A DNA stretch of 64,000 bases from Furfurilactobacillus rossiae DSM 15814 (GTDB lineage Bacteria; Bacillota; Bacilli; Lactobacillales; Lactobacillaceae). The notes under the pieces were generated by a model. It saw only the letters and a program-made list of their open reading frames with translations. It was not told the DNA's origin and did not search any database. The stretch covers positions 62,001-126,000 of the forward strand of contig NZ_AUAW01000007.1 in the NCBI RefSeq assembly GCF_000428925.1. Direction: 5' to 3'. Positions 28,112-37,208 of this stretch are shown here, in pieces (position 1 is the stretch's first letter; the number at the start of each line of letters is the position of its first letter). The position numbers were made by a program, and so were the translations under genes.

Positions 28112-29551
28112 TTAACTTGCTGTTGCCACCATTTGTTCCAGAATGGCTTTTAGATCGCCTTCATTTCCTAACGCGGAGATTTCATAGCATGCTTGTCCTT
28201 CTTGAATCGACTGTCGGTTCTGCTCGTTAACAACAATCAGGTCATAATGATTGTGCTCATCGTACAGTTCCCAGGAAACATGAACAACCGGTTCCAGCAC
28301 ACTCATCAGTCGTTTGGCAAACAACGTCGTCAATTCCCGACTCGTGCCGAGAGCCAACCCGATATGCCGCGTCGGTCGGGTAGTCGAAGTCAGCAACGCA
28401 TAAAATGGCAATAAATACTGCGACAAATAACGCCAGTGATCATCAATGATTTGGTGAACTGTTCCCGTCGTTGTACCAAGTAGGGTCGTTTTTAAACGCG
28501 CCATCGCGGCCGCACCGCTGCAAGGCATATTCACCGTCAACGCATGCTCAAAACTCAAGTCATCAAAATGATCAATACTGCCAATCCCAATCATTGGGAC
28601 CACTAATAAGCTAAATAATTGCGCCACACTAATATGAACAATTTGCTGAATATCTTTGACGTGAGCAAAATGCAGTTGGATTCGCCGTAAGTTATCATAT
28701 AAGTCGCGATTTTCCGGTCTGGTTATCCCAATCCAGTCGTCTAACTGCGTATCTGCAATCACCGTCCCACTATGAAGGATTAGGAACAGCGTTAAGTTTT
28801 CCCGTTCGCTCTCCGTCATTTGTAACGCAGTCCGATCAACCACCGCCTTCAATTTTATCCCATTGGTAAGTTGTTCATCCAACGCGGACACTTGGCTACT
28901 AAACTGGGCAAAACTGACGTGGACATGATCCATAACAGCTAACCATTGAGTCAATCGATCGGTCATTGATTCATCTATCTCAAGGCCGCTATTTGCCAGT
29001 CGCCTGATCAACAGATCGTGATTCGCCGTTCCCAATTGTTTGACATGAAGCTCACGAAACAACTTGTAATAGAACCAAGTGACCTGAAACAATGAGCCCC
29101 TTAGTTCACCGCGATAAATGCTCAAGCCAAACTCCTTAATCAAGGCATTGGCTTTAGCTACTTTTCGTGCTGTCGTTTTCTCACTTAAATGTAGTGTATT
29201 GGCCAACTGCCAAGTTTGAAAATGAAATTCATGCTGATAGAGATATAAATAAATCTGATACGTATCCGCCCGCAACACCTGCTCATCAAACATCAGTCCA
29301 TCTAGCGTCACCTTGCCCTGCATTGCAAACGATACCTGTGTCTGATCAAACGTTAAGGTCAGGGCGCCTTCGTCAATCGATGGTTGGAGAGTATCCACAA
29401 TCTTTTGTAAGTGGCGGCTCAATGTCGCCGGTGACAAACCTAGCGTTTTCATGAGAGCCGCTCGATTTGTCTGACCATCTGCTAAATAAATGCTCTCAAG
29501 GATTCGATAAGCCTGACGGTCACCCTGATTCAATAATTCAGTTCGATCCAT
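28112..29551 (-). CDS. Mga-family helix-turn-helix regulator
   Basis: 479 residues. Two N-terminal winged-helix modules (TNRAALMKTLGLSPATLSRH and WQLANTLHLSEKTTARKV), then PRD-like helical domains and a C-terminal EIIB-like segment (HYDLIVVNEQ). This is the Mga/AtxA architecture, whose PRD domains can be phosphorylated by the PTS to link surface-gene expression to sugar supply. The start at 29551 follows AAGGAAGTGAACAAG. It lies between WxL genes and probably controls one or more of them. A paralogue is at 31137. Confidence 0.85.
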   Translation of the reverse strand: MDRTELLNQGDRQAYRILESIYLADGQTNRAALMKTLGLSPATLSRHLQKIVDTLQPSIDEGALTLTFDQTQVSFAMQGKVTLDGLMFDEQVLRADTYQIYLYLYQHEFHFQTWQLANTLHLSEKTTARKVAKANALIKEFGLSIYRGELRGSLFQVTWFYYKLFRELHVKQLGTANHDLLIRRLANSGLEIDESMTDRLTQWLAVMDHVHVSFAQFSSQVSALDEQLTNGIKLKAVVDRTALQMTESERENLTLFLILHSGTVIADTQLDDWIGITRPENRDLYDNLRRIQLHFAHVKDIQQIVHISVAQLFSLLVVPMIGIGSIDHFDDLSFEHALTVNMPCSGAAAMARLKTTLLGTTTGTVHQIIDDHWRYLSQYLLPFYALLTSTTRPTRHIGLALGTSRELTTLFAKRLMSVLEPVVHVSWELYDEHNHYDLIVVNEQNRQSIQEGQACYEISALGNEGDLKAILEQMVATAS

Positions 29552-29611
29552 CTTGTTCACTTCCTTAACTCAATCAATTCACATCAGCTCAATACCAGTC
29601 CATACAACATA

Positions 29612-29645
29612 AAAGACACACCCACACGAATGCGCGAGTGTGTCT
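29612..29645 (-). terminator. Intrinsic terminator after the third WxL gene
   Basis: Minus-strand AGACACAC/GTGTGTCT arms followed by TTTATG; moderate T-run. Confidence 0.65.
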
Positions 29646-29661
29646 AGGCTAAAAATGGGGG

Positions 29662-30813
29662 TTATTGATTCGGCACGCCGGCTGTCAATGTCCATGTAAT
29701 GGTGGTGCTATATGTCTCGCCACCGCCAATGCCATATGGCACTTCCAGAAAAAGACCGTTATTACGACCCCAGTGTCCCGAAATGTTGGTTTGCCGACCA
29801 CGCGCCACATTGTTGGCATCATTAACGGCTTCGCTAGTGTAGTCATTGCTCGTCGCCACCAATGCTGAAGTACCTTCAATCGGTTGATGCTGGCCATTAC
29901 GCGCATAGAACAATGCATTTGTCAGTGGCTCACGATCCGGTCCAGTTAATGGTTGCGTCGCCATTGCGGTCAACGTCCATTTTTGCTTTTTTGCATACGT
30001 ATCCAGCACCGCCAAACGATTGTCGCCAACGCCGTTTTGATTCATCCCTTGTGGCCCTTCAATCGTGGCTGGTAATTGATGGCCCCATGCCTCCTCAATG
30101 GTCAATTTATCCTGGCCCTGATTAAAATTGACATTGCCAGGTGCCACCACTTTCAGCGCACCATTCTGCTCGCCGGAAACGTTTGATAACAGAATTAAAT
30201 TAATTAACCCAGTTTGGTGACCAGATTCATCCGTCGCAAATAAAGATACTGTATGAACCGAGTTATCACGCGGAATGACGTTTTCGGGGATAACAAAATT
30301 AACTGGCTGCTGCTCGCCCGTCTTGGTAAACGTTTGCCGCCCCACCCACTGGTTGATTCCCCACCAGAACATTACATAAAAGTTAACCGTCCCGGTTCTA
30401 GGAATATCTATGAGCATCGGCACCGTGACATCATTGCCGTTAAACGTAATTGGATTGCGGGACACCGGCTTCATATCAAACGAAATCGGCAGTCCAGTGC
30501 TCGCAACAGCACGACTCGCTGCCACCTTTTTGTCATTGACAGCTGATCGGTCCTGATTAGCTGTCGACATACTTCGACCGTCAAGAGCCGAGCTGCTCGC
30601 TACCGAGTCCTCGCTGGACGTCTGGCTGATGACGCTAGCGGGCAAACGTGATCCAATTGCAGATTGTGAGACTTGCATTTGTTGCATGCTGGGCTGTTGA
30701 TCACTTCTCTGAGAATCGGCAACCGGTGCCGCTAGACCTGGATTGGCCAGCAACGTTAAACCGGTGATAAAGCTTGCTAACGCTATCGCCAGCCGCCATT
30801 TCTTACTGGTCAT
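29662..30813 (-). CDS. WxL domain surface protein
   Basis: 383 residues. Signal peptide (RLAIALASFITGLTLLANPG), a Gln/Ser-rich linker to about 115, a beta domain (VNFYVMFWWGINQWVGRQTF, SLFATDESGHQTG), and a C-terminal WxL domain with KKQKWTLTAMATQPL and TITWTLTAGVPNQ at the very end. Same domain order as the protein at 26204 but with a shorter linker, so the two are paralogues. The start at 30813 follows AGGAGGAGAGGGTAGC. Single-gene unit with its own terminator, flanked by two Mga-like regulators. Confidence 0.88.
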   Translation of the reverse strand: MTSKKWRLAIALASFITGLTLLANPGLAAPVADSQRSDQQPSMQQMQVSQSAIGSRLPASVISQTSSEDSVASSSALDGRSMSTANQDRSAVNDKKVAASRAVASTGLPISFDMKPVSRNPITFNGNDVTVPMLIDIPRTGTVNFYVMFWWGINQWVGRQTFTKTGEQQPVNFVIPENVIPRDNSVHTVSLFATDESGHQTGLINLILLSNVSGEQNGALKVVAPGNVNFNQGQDKLTIEEAWGHQLPATIEGPQGMNQNGVGDNRLAVLDTYAKKQKWTLTAMATQPLTGPDREPLTNALFYARNGQHQPIEGTSALVATSNDYTSEAVNDANNVARGRQTNISGHWGRNNGLFLEVPYGIGGGETYSTTITWTLTAGVPNQ

Positions 30814-31136
30814 GCTACCCTCTCCTCCTAACGCGAAACTTCGGCAAACGTTATTCACGTTGTTTATTTTATCGGAAAGGCGTTCTTTTTAGCGCTCATT
30901 TTTGGTTCTTAAAATGGCCATTAATGAGTGAAAAAGCGTATTTTTCCGGCGATCATCAGTCTCTTCTCGGTCAGTCTTTCAGTCAAAAAACAGGCCACAA
31001 AGGTCTGTCTTCCATTAGTGATTTAATGTCAGTAAACACTGTTATACCGGGATAAATGGCATTTTAATCGATCGTTATCGTCCATAACATCGTTCACTAA
31101 TTGAGCAAACATTTCGACTCACGAGGCCGCTATCGG
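30814..31136. other. Intergenic region, no gene seen
   Basis: 323 bp between the third WxL gene and the second Mga-like gene. It must hold the WxL promoter, but I see no convincing -35/-10 pair, repeat or hairpin. Short open frames on either strand lack ribosome sites. Confidence 0.4.
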
Positions 31137-32585
31137 TCAATCACGTTTTTCTAATAAAGTTCTTAACCGATGCGCGATTCGCTGATAATCCCGTTCCGTG
31201 CCCAACTCCGTAATCTTTTCAGTTGGCGTGTCGGTTAGCTCCGAAATTATCGAAGCAGTCCGATTGTTTACAACAATGAAATCGAATGCTGTCCCAACCT
31301 GATAATCACTGATTGTTACGGCCAACGTTTGTGTCAGGACATCCATTAACGCCCGTTTGGCAAACTGTGTCACCGTCGTTGAAAATCCTAGTGCCAGACC
31401 AACATGAAGTGCCACTCGCCGTGATTGAATCACTAGATAAGGCCACAAACGACGTTCAATATACGGCCAATGACGTCGCGCAAATTGATTGATCCAAGAA
31501 CTTGCCGTGTGTGTCAATTGGTACTGTACACAGTCAAAAGCTTGCCGGTCCGTATTTCGGAAAAAGGCTCTCGTGAAATAATGGAAGCTAATGTCATCAA
31601 AGATTTGCACGTCACCAACAGTCACCATTGGAACAATGAAAATACCGGCAAGTCGCTGCCCTGTGAGCATTTCCGGCAATGGCACGCCCGACCACGCTTC
31701 ACGTAATGCCTGTTTACAGGTAATTACCAATCGCACTAACCTGGCGATTGCCGTCTCTTTAGATAAAAATAGCGACTGCCACATCTGGTCTGTAAACATA
31801 AACTCACTGTGTAACAAGATGAACAATAATATTGCCTGCCGTTTTGCTATTGACCATTCAGACTCTCTTTGCAAACGTTCAAAGATTGGTGTTTGCCGCA
31901 TCAATCGCTGACTATTTAATGAAGCTTCACGTCGATATGACCACTGATTGGTCACACTTTGTTGCATGATGGCTAACCAGTCTTGAAGTCGATCAACCAT
32001 GTGGTCATCTAAACGAAAACCTTCATTAATAAGCCACTGCTTCATTACGTCGAAATCGTTGCTAACAGGGAGGCGTTCACCAATTGTTCGCCAGAAATTA
32101 AAGTAGAAAAAATGCAACTGATTTAAGTCACCAACTAGTTGCCCGTTTGTTACGTGCAAATCAAAAGGCGCCAGCAACGCGTTAAGCGTTTTTAACTTAC
32201 GATACAGTGATGCCTCACTCACATGCATAACGTTCATCAATTGAGGCGCTCGGAAACGCAGTCCGTGTTGATATAAAAACTTGAGTAATACCACGTTATC
32301 AGCCGTCTGCAGTTGCTGTTTAACAAGCAAGTCATCAATTGTGACTGCTCCCAATAACTGGAAAATCACTTTAGTACCATTAACCTCAAAACGAACTTTT
32401 TGGCTACTCGTCCACGGCGACAGATTATGTACTAAGTCCGCCAAATAACGTTTGACGCTGGACAGTGGTATCTGAAGTCGCTGACTGATGCCTGCCAACG
32501 TGGTCACCCCATTCTGCAGGTAAACATCCAAAATAATCCGGTACGCCAGTCGATCACGTTTGTTCAGTAAATCTTCTTTATACAT
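31137..32585 (-). CDS. Mga-family helix-turn-helix regulator, paralogue
   Basis: 482 residues with the same plan as the gene at 28112: first winged helix TTLAGISQRLQIPLSSVKRY, second module APQLMNVMHVSEASLYRKLK, PRD-like middle, C-terminal FDFIVVNNRTAS. Shared start EDLLNKRDRLAYRI versus TELLNQGDRQAYRI shows common descent. The start at 32585 is set by TTGGAGGGAGCAGG-ATG; an extension to 32660 has no site. Probably controls the WxL gene downstream on the same strand. Confidence 0.85.
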   Translation of the reverse strand: MYKEDLLNKRDRLAYRIILDVYLQNGVTTLAGISQRLQIPLSSVKRYLADLVHNLSPWTSSQKVRFEVNGTKVIFQLLGAVTIDDLLVKQQLQTADNVVLLKFLYQHGLRFRAPQLMNVMHVSEASLYRKLKTLNALLAPFDLHVTNGQLVGDLNQLHFFYFNFWRTIGERLPVSNDFDVMKQWLINEGFRLDDHMVDRLQDWLAIMQQSVTNQWSYRREASLNSQRLMRQTPIFERLQRESEWSIAKRQAILLFILLHSEFMFTDQMWQSLFLSKETAIARLVRLVITCKQALREAWSGVPLPEMLTGQRLAGIFIVPMVTVGDVQIFDDISFHYFTRAFFRNTDRQAFDCVQYQLTHTASSWINQFARRHWPYIERRLWPYLVIQSRRVALHVGLALGFSTTVTQFAKRALMDVLTQTLAVTISDYQVGTAFDFIVVNNRTASIISELTDTPTEKITELGTERDYQRIAHRLRTLLEKRD

Positions 32586-32817
32586 CCTGCTCCCTCCAAG
32601 TGCGCCCAGCTTATCACAGCCAGGCGTTTTCAAACGGAAACAAGTAGCTACCGTCATCAATAGTGGAGCACTTTCTTAAAGCTTTCCTGTTCGTCAACTC
32701 AACTAACCGGTTTTCTCCTTTTAAAGAATTTGTCCCTACAAAATGGTTACGAAAGCTTTTTGGAAAAAGCTGATTGATGAACTTATCTATTTTTACTAAA
32801 AATGAGCTAATTGGATG

Positions 32818-33010
32818 TGAGCCGAAGGGCGTCCGCGTTGAACCCGACTGTGAAAAGGTTGTTAATTCGGTGGTTTATCCGAATTTACAACCTAGGACGG
32901 TCGACGAGACTCAGGGGTTCATGAGGCTCGGTGACGAGGTGAAAGACTCCGGTTTACGGAGGCTTGAACCGGTCCCACAGGAGGGTTCAAAAGCGGGCAA
33001 CCGTAAGCGG
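32818..33010 (+). repeat. Structured repeat element, copy 9 (type 1), unpaired
   Basis: Closing stem CCGC/GCGG plus TTGAACCC/GGGTTCAA and CTGTG/CACAG; hairpin 2 GGTTGTTAATTCGG/CCGAATTTACAACC with the T-T mismatch; GGTGAAAGACTCCGG core; tail GAACCGGTCCCACAG; end hairpin CCGTAAGCGG. No head-to-head partner is visible to its left. Lies between the start of a Mga-like gene and the BCCT terminator. Confidence 0.88.
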
Positions 33011-33028
33011 GGAGCATTGCTCTTAAAT

Positions 33029-33067
33029 AAAAAGTCACTCACCAACATTAATGTAGGTAAGTGACTA
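33029..33067 (-). terminator. Intrinsic terminator of the BCCT gene
   Basis: Minus-strand AGTCACTTACCTACA/TGTTGGTGAGTGACT hairpin followed by TTTTA. Confidence 0.88.
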
Positions 33068-33081
33068 GGAAAATATCAATA

Positions 33082-34662
33082 TTATTGTTCAGATAAACGT
33101 TGACGCATCCATTCACGCCGCTCATTGGCCGGTGCAACCAAGTTTGCACGTTGAACGGAAGGATCCGTCATGACGGACTGATAAATGGAATGCAGCAATA
33201 GTAATGCCACAAAGATCAACGGGAATCCCGCAATCGTACAAATAGCTTGCACGGTTTCAAAACCACCCACTAGCACAATTCCCAGTGAGAAGACGATGAA
33301 GATAATCACCCAAGCCATCCGGTTCCAACGTGTTGGCTGTTCAGTACCAGAAAGTTTCAAACTGGTGAACGAAGACACGATAAAGGCGGAAGATGAAATG
33401 GTCGTTGCCAAGAAGACAAAACATGAAAGACAGAACATTACTAACATAATCATCTTCATCGGTAACGTTTGAATCAACGCTGCCAATACTGATGCTTGAC
33501 CTTGCGTGTTCAAGATGTGAACTAAGTTAACTGTGCCGGTTTGTTGTAACCATAATGCGTAGCCACCTAAGACTGCGTAGAAGCTTAAACAACCACCGAC
33601 ACCATACGTTAACATGCCGACGATGACCTGACGGATGGTTTTACCGCGAGAAATCCGCGCGATAAACAAACCCATAACAGGCATGTAAGACAACCACCAG
33701 CCCCAGTAAAACATGGTTTGGTGTTGTGCAAAACTGTTAACACCAGGATTAGCTTTGTTAAATGACATTGCGGTAAAGTGTTGAACCATCAGGGCCAACG
33801 TTTGTCCCTCACCGCCGATCAACTTCATGGTTGGTCCGACCAGTAAAACGATAACTAAGAATCCAATTGCCAGGTAAATATGCCAAGCAGATAACTTCTT
33901 AATCCCTTTATTCAAACCTGCGTAAACTGTCAGCGCAAATAAAATGAATAAAACAACGAATAAAGCTAATTTCAAATAAATGTTATCTGGCACACCGGTG
34001 ATGGTGCTCAAAACTTTGGCGATGACAGGAATTTCCATCCCAATGGATGAGCCAATCCCACCCATAATCCCAAAGACAACCAGAAAGTCGATCAGTTGAC
34101 GCAAGACGTGACGTGTCCGGCCTGGTCCCTGTAACAACGGAATCGCAGCACTCAAACGTTGAACATGCTTGCCCTTAACGTGCATCGTGTAGGCAATCGC
34201 AATGGTAGCAGTGGCGAAAATCATCCAGGCCATGGGACCCCAGTTAAATTCACCAACAACGTTTGCGTAAACATAAGCTGCAGATGAGAATGGTTTGGCA
34301 CCAAATGCGGGGTGTTGCAGGTACTGTAACGGGTCGGTAGCACTCAACATTAAAATGCTGGCGTCAATCCCTGTTGCAAACACCATGCTCCCCCATTGGA
34401 AGCCGTTGTAGTCAGCCTTAACACCAGGCTTACCCAACTTGATTCGCCCGTATTTAGACATCACTAACGCCATAAAGAAAATGAAGTTAATAACGTAAAT
34501 CAGGACGTATAACCATTCTGTTTTCGTCGTGAGAAATGACAAGACCGCGTTCATCGTTTGCTGAACGGCTGAGCCACCAATGATTAACACCAGGGACACG
34601 ATTCCAAACAGAATCATGGTTGGTACAAAGACAGCTCGATCGACATTCTGACGCTTTAAAAT
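33082..34662 (-). CDS. BCCT family transporter (betaine/carnitine/choline)
   Basis: About 526 residues with twelve hydrophobic spans and the family signature TMFYWGWWLSYMPVMGLFIARISRGKTIR (split here: TMFYWGWWLSYMPVMG, then LFIARISRGKTIR). It takes up quaternary ammonium compounds for osmoprotection or metabolism. The start is odd: a perfect AGGAGG (34674-34669) is followed in frame by ATT ATT ATT TTA AAG CGT CAG, with no ATG, GTG or TTG at the right distance, while family members commonly begin close to the KRQNVDRxVF segment. I infer initiation at ATT 34662. The frame is open to 34749, but no good site is there. Confidence 0.82.
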   Translation of the reverse strand: MLKRQNVDRAVFVPTMILFGIVSLVLIIGGSAVQQTMNAVLSFLTTKTEWLYVLIYVINFIFFMALVMSKYGRIKLGKPGVKADYNGFQWGSMVFATGIDASILMLSATDPLQYLQHPAFGAKPFSSAAYVYANVVGEFNWGPMAWMIFATATIAIAYTMHVKGKHVQRLSAAIPLLQGPGRTRHVLRQLIDFLVVFGIMGGIGSSIGMEIPVIAKVLSTITGVPDNIYLKLALFVVLFILFALTVYAGLNKGIKKLSAWHIYLAIGFLVIVLLVGPTMKLIGGEGQTLALMVQHFTAMSFNKANPGVNSFAQHQTMFYWGWWLSYMPVMGLFIARISRGKTIRQVIVGMLTYGVGGCLSFYAVLGGYALWLQQTGTVNLVHILNTQGQASVLAALIQTLPMKMIMLVMFCLSCFVFLATTISSSAFIVSSFTSLKLSGTEQPTRWNRMAWVIIFIVFSLGIVLVGGFETVQAICTIAGFPLIFVALLLLHSIYQSVMTDPSVQRANLVAPANERREWMRQRLSEQ

Positions 34663-34791
34663 AATAATCCTCCTAAGTTTTGGGTGAGCGTGAGTAGGCA
34701 CTTGTAGCACCTGCGAGCGCATTATGGCTGTGTGGCAGTGACCCACCACAACACTCGCCTATTTTTACAAATCTAAAATTCTTTTCCACAC

Positions 34792-34840
34792 AAAAACGCT
34801 GTGCACCGACACCGAAGTGAACCACCTGCACAGCGTTAAA
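34792..34840 (-). terminator. Intrinsic terminator of the acetyltransferase gene
   Basis: Minus-strand AACGCTGTGCA and TGCACAGCGTT arms followed by TTTG. Confidence 0.85.
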
Positions 34841-34906
34841 AATTGGCTAACGCCGAATATACAAATGAACGTCAGTCCTCACAGTCACCTGTTAGGATTG
34901 ATCACT

Positions 34907-35515
34907 CTAAACTTTTTGTGTGTTTAATTCTGCCGCTTCAACTGAAGATTTAGCCTCAGGCACACGTTTGATAATTCTTGCTGGGTTCCCAGCAATGACA
35001 ACATTGTCACCGAAACTCTTCGTGACAACTGATCCGGCACCAACGACCACATTGTTTCCCAGCGTAACACCTGGCAACACGGTCACGTGACCGCCAAACC
35101 AAGCACTATCACCAATAGTAATCGGCGCACCAAGTTCGACATCCGCATTCCGCTCTTTAGGCGTTAACGGATGGATTGGGGTGTAAAGCCCAACATCCGG
35201 ACCAAAATAACAATGACTCCCAATGGTAATGGGACACGTATCTAAAAAGGTATTGTCATAATTGGCGTAGAAATGATCCCCAATGTGAATGTTCCAGCCG
35301 TAATCAAAACGGAAGTTACTTTCCACAAAAAAATGCGGGCCACTGTCTGCCAACAAATCCTGAAAACCGTGGTTACGTTTGTCATTGTCAGGTTCTGCAT
35401 TTAACTTCTGTAATTGCTGACGAATTTCGACCCGGCGTGCAATCAGTTCGGGATCAAACTGATTGTAATTCTCGCCGGCCATCATGATTTCACGTTGCGT
35501 TTTCATTGCTTTCAT
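34907..35515 (-). CDS. Sugar O-acetyltransferase (maltose/galactoside type)
   Basis: About 202 residues of left-handed beta-helix. N-terminal mac domain (MMAGENYNQFDPELIARR), hexapeptide repeats (PITIGSHCYFGPDVGLYTP, ITIGDSAWFGGHVTVLPGV) and the catalytic His in TPIHPLTP. Transfers acetyl from acetyl-CoA to sugars; the physiological role is unclear and detoxification is proposed for the family. Start chosen at 35515 (MKAMKTQREI); an in-frame ATG at 35551 is possible and neither has a strong ribosome site. Single-gene unit. Confidence 0.9.
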   Translation of the reverse strand: MKAMKTQREIMMAGENYNQFDPELIARRVEIRQQLQKLNAEPDNDKRNHGFQDLLADSGPHFFVESNFRFDYGWNIHIGDHFYANYDNTFLDTCPITIGSHCYFGPDVGLYTPIHPLTPKERNADVELGAPITIGDSAWFGGHVTVLPGVTLGNNVVVGAGSVVTKSFGDNVVIAGNPARIIKRVPEAKSSVEAAELNTQKV

Positions 35516-35748
35516 GTGTATAACGCTATCACTAATTCTGCTTTCATGCAAAAGCCGATAATCTAAAAATGCCCGTCTAACCGCATTAGTAAGCGGCTAG
35601 CAGGCAATTAAATTTGTTTTGAAATCCTAACTTTTTCATTCGAATTAGCACATTTCGATTATCGAATATGCTGACTTTTGTTTATGAATTAGTGCCATTT
35701 TTAACCAGCGTAACCTCATTGATCGGACCGTACTTTGTACAGTTCAAG

Positions 35749-36567
35749 CTAATTATTCGCACCTTTTTCTAACAGTTTGCCCACAATCGGCAATTTGCCG
35801 AACTGATCAGCACCGTCGTTTGGCACCACAATCGTGTTGGCGTTGGAATTAGCTAACTGTGAAAAGGCGTTGATTGACTGGTTCTGGAAGTACTTGTCAT
35901 CGGCGTTTGCTAACCCAGCCTGAACAGTATCAATACGGTAACGTTCAGCATCAGCGCGAGTCCGCGTGGCAGTAGCCTCCGCAGAAGCAGTGGCCATTAA
36001 TGCATCATTTTTAGCCTTATTCGTCAATTGAATCGAGCGGGCTTCCCCTTCAGCCTGAGCAATGGCGGCCACTTTTTCACGGTCAGCAGTCAGCTGCTTG
36101 TCCATCGCGGCTTGAATGGCTTTAGATGGTGTCAGCTCATCAATGTTGATCCGATCGACGTTAATGCCGTAAGTGTTGGTTAAATCGCCAATAGCCAGTG
36201 TCAATTCCTGGTTGATTTTAGCGGTGGAACCCAGCGCCTCATTCAAATCCATGCGGCCAATAATGTCACGCAAATGACCACGCACGAGTTGTGCCATCGA
36301 TTCTACAGAATCCGTGTTTTCATATTGGTATTTAACTGCGTCAGTGACGTGGAAGTTAAGCGTCAGGCTGGCTGACACGTCCGCATTATCCTTTGTGATA
36401 ATGGAGTAGTTAGGCAGTGCTAACGGTTCCATCGCCAAGCTGACGTTGCGAATCTTTTGGAAAAAAGGTAGGTAAAAATGCAGTCCTGACTCTACGCTGT
36501 GGCGGTAACGGCCCAACGTTTCAACTAATCCCTGATTATTTTGAGGTACAATTTTAAATCCAAGCAT
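35749..36567 (-). CDS. SPFH/Band 7 (stomatin-like) protein
   Basis: 272 residues. SPFH domain (GFKIVPQNNQGLVETLGRYR, VRGHLRDIIGRMDLNEAL, VDRINIDELTPSKAIQAAMD), then an Ala/Glu-rich coiled coil. It has no N-terminal transmembrane span, unlike most stomatins, so membrane attachment would have to be peripheral. Stomatin-type SPFH proteins usually pair with NfeD. The gene upstream on the same strand carries an NfeD-like C-terminus, which fits. The start at 36567 follows AAGGGGGAAATTATT. Confidence 0.9.
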   Translation of the reverse strand: MLGFKIVPQNNQGLVETLGRYRHSVESGLHFYLPFFQKIRNVSLAMEPLALPNYSIITKDNADVSASLTLNFHVTDAVKYQYENTDSVESMAQLVRGHLRDIIGRMDLNEALGSTAKINQELTLAIGDLTNTYGINVDRINIDELTPSKAIQAAMDKQLTADREKVAAIAQAEGEARSIQLTNKAKNDALMATASAEATATRTRADAERYRIDTVQAGLANADDKYFQNQSINAFSQLANSNANTIVVPNDGADQFGKLPIVGKLLEKGANN

Positions 36568-36672
36568 AATAATTTCCCCCTTCAATGTGCTGAGTTTAGT
36601 CAGTATTGTCGTAGTTTCGACATCTCACTATTTTCAAAAATCTAAAGCTGTAATCCTGAAAAGAATGGCAAC

Positions 36673-37008
36673 CTACGTGATCTTTTTTAACGTTAAAATA
36701 TTGCCATTGCTTTCCAATACGGTGTAGCTTGCCTTAGCATCCACTGGATCGTTGTTCTCAATCAAAAAGCGATAGTAAATCCCCGACAACTCTACTAACC
36801 CATTCTTTTGATTCAACTGTTTACCCGCAATTGCTTGGCCAATAATTTGACGATGTTCAAACGTGGTCTGTTTTGCACTAGCTGCAAGGATGGTCACAAT
36901 GTGGGCATTCACACTCCGATTTTCACGATCAGCCGCTGCGGCCAAACGGTCATACAAATCTTCGTCGAGTCTTAGCAAGAACCGTTTTTCCTTCGGTTTA
37001 TCCGCCAT
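36673..37008 (-). CDS. Ribbon-helix-helix protein with NfeD-like C-terminal domain
   Basis: 111 residues. Residues 1-45 (EKRFLLRLDEDLYDRLAAAA, then DRENRSVNAHIVTIL) are an Arc-type ribbon-helix-helix DNA-binding domain. Residues 60-111 (GQAIAGKQLNQKNGLVELSG, SYTVLESNGNILTLKKI) resemble the OB-fold domain of NfeD: G-x-A start, a G-x-V/L-E-L-x-G turn and a VLESNGNILTLKKI end. NfeD is the usual partner of SPFH proteins, and an SPFH gene follows 105 bp downstream. The start is supported by AAGGGGCGAAACG-ATG. The NfeD resemblance is by eye; a short beta tail of another family is possible. Confidence 0.72.
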   Translation of the reverse strand: MADKPKEKRFLLRLDEDLYDRLAAAADRENRSVNAHIVTILAASAKQTTFEHRQIIGQAIAGKQLNQKNGLVELSGIYYRFLIENNDPVDAKASYTVLESNGNILTLKKIT

Positions 37009-37023
37009 CGTTTCGCCCCTTTC

Positions 37024-37051
37024 GATATCGATTCAATATTGATTTGATATC
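37024..37051. promoter_or_regulatory. Operator-like palindrome upstream of the RHH gene
   Basis: 28-bp imperfect palindrome: outer arms GATATC/GATATC around a symmetric core CAATATTG, with AAAT and AATC linkers. It starts 16 bp before the ribbon-helix-helix gene. Symmetry and place suggest its own repressor site. Confidence 0.6.
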
Positions 37052-37208
37052 ATGGTGATATTGTAATGCCATTCAAATAAAAGTTCAAGCTAATACACCT
37101 ATAAATAGTTACAAAATGTTAGAGATTATCAGGCTCCTTAGTCGATCGGCACTGAAACGCCTATATTAAAGGCTTCAAAAAATCGGTTTTTACAAGGAGT
37201 CTTTCACT

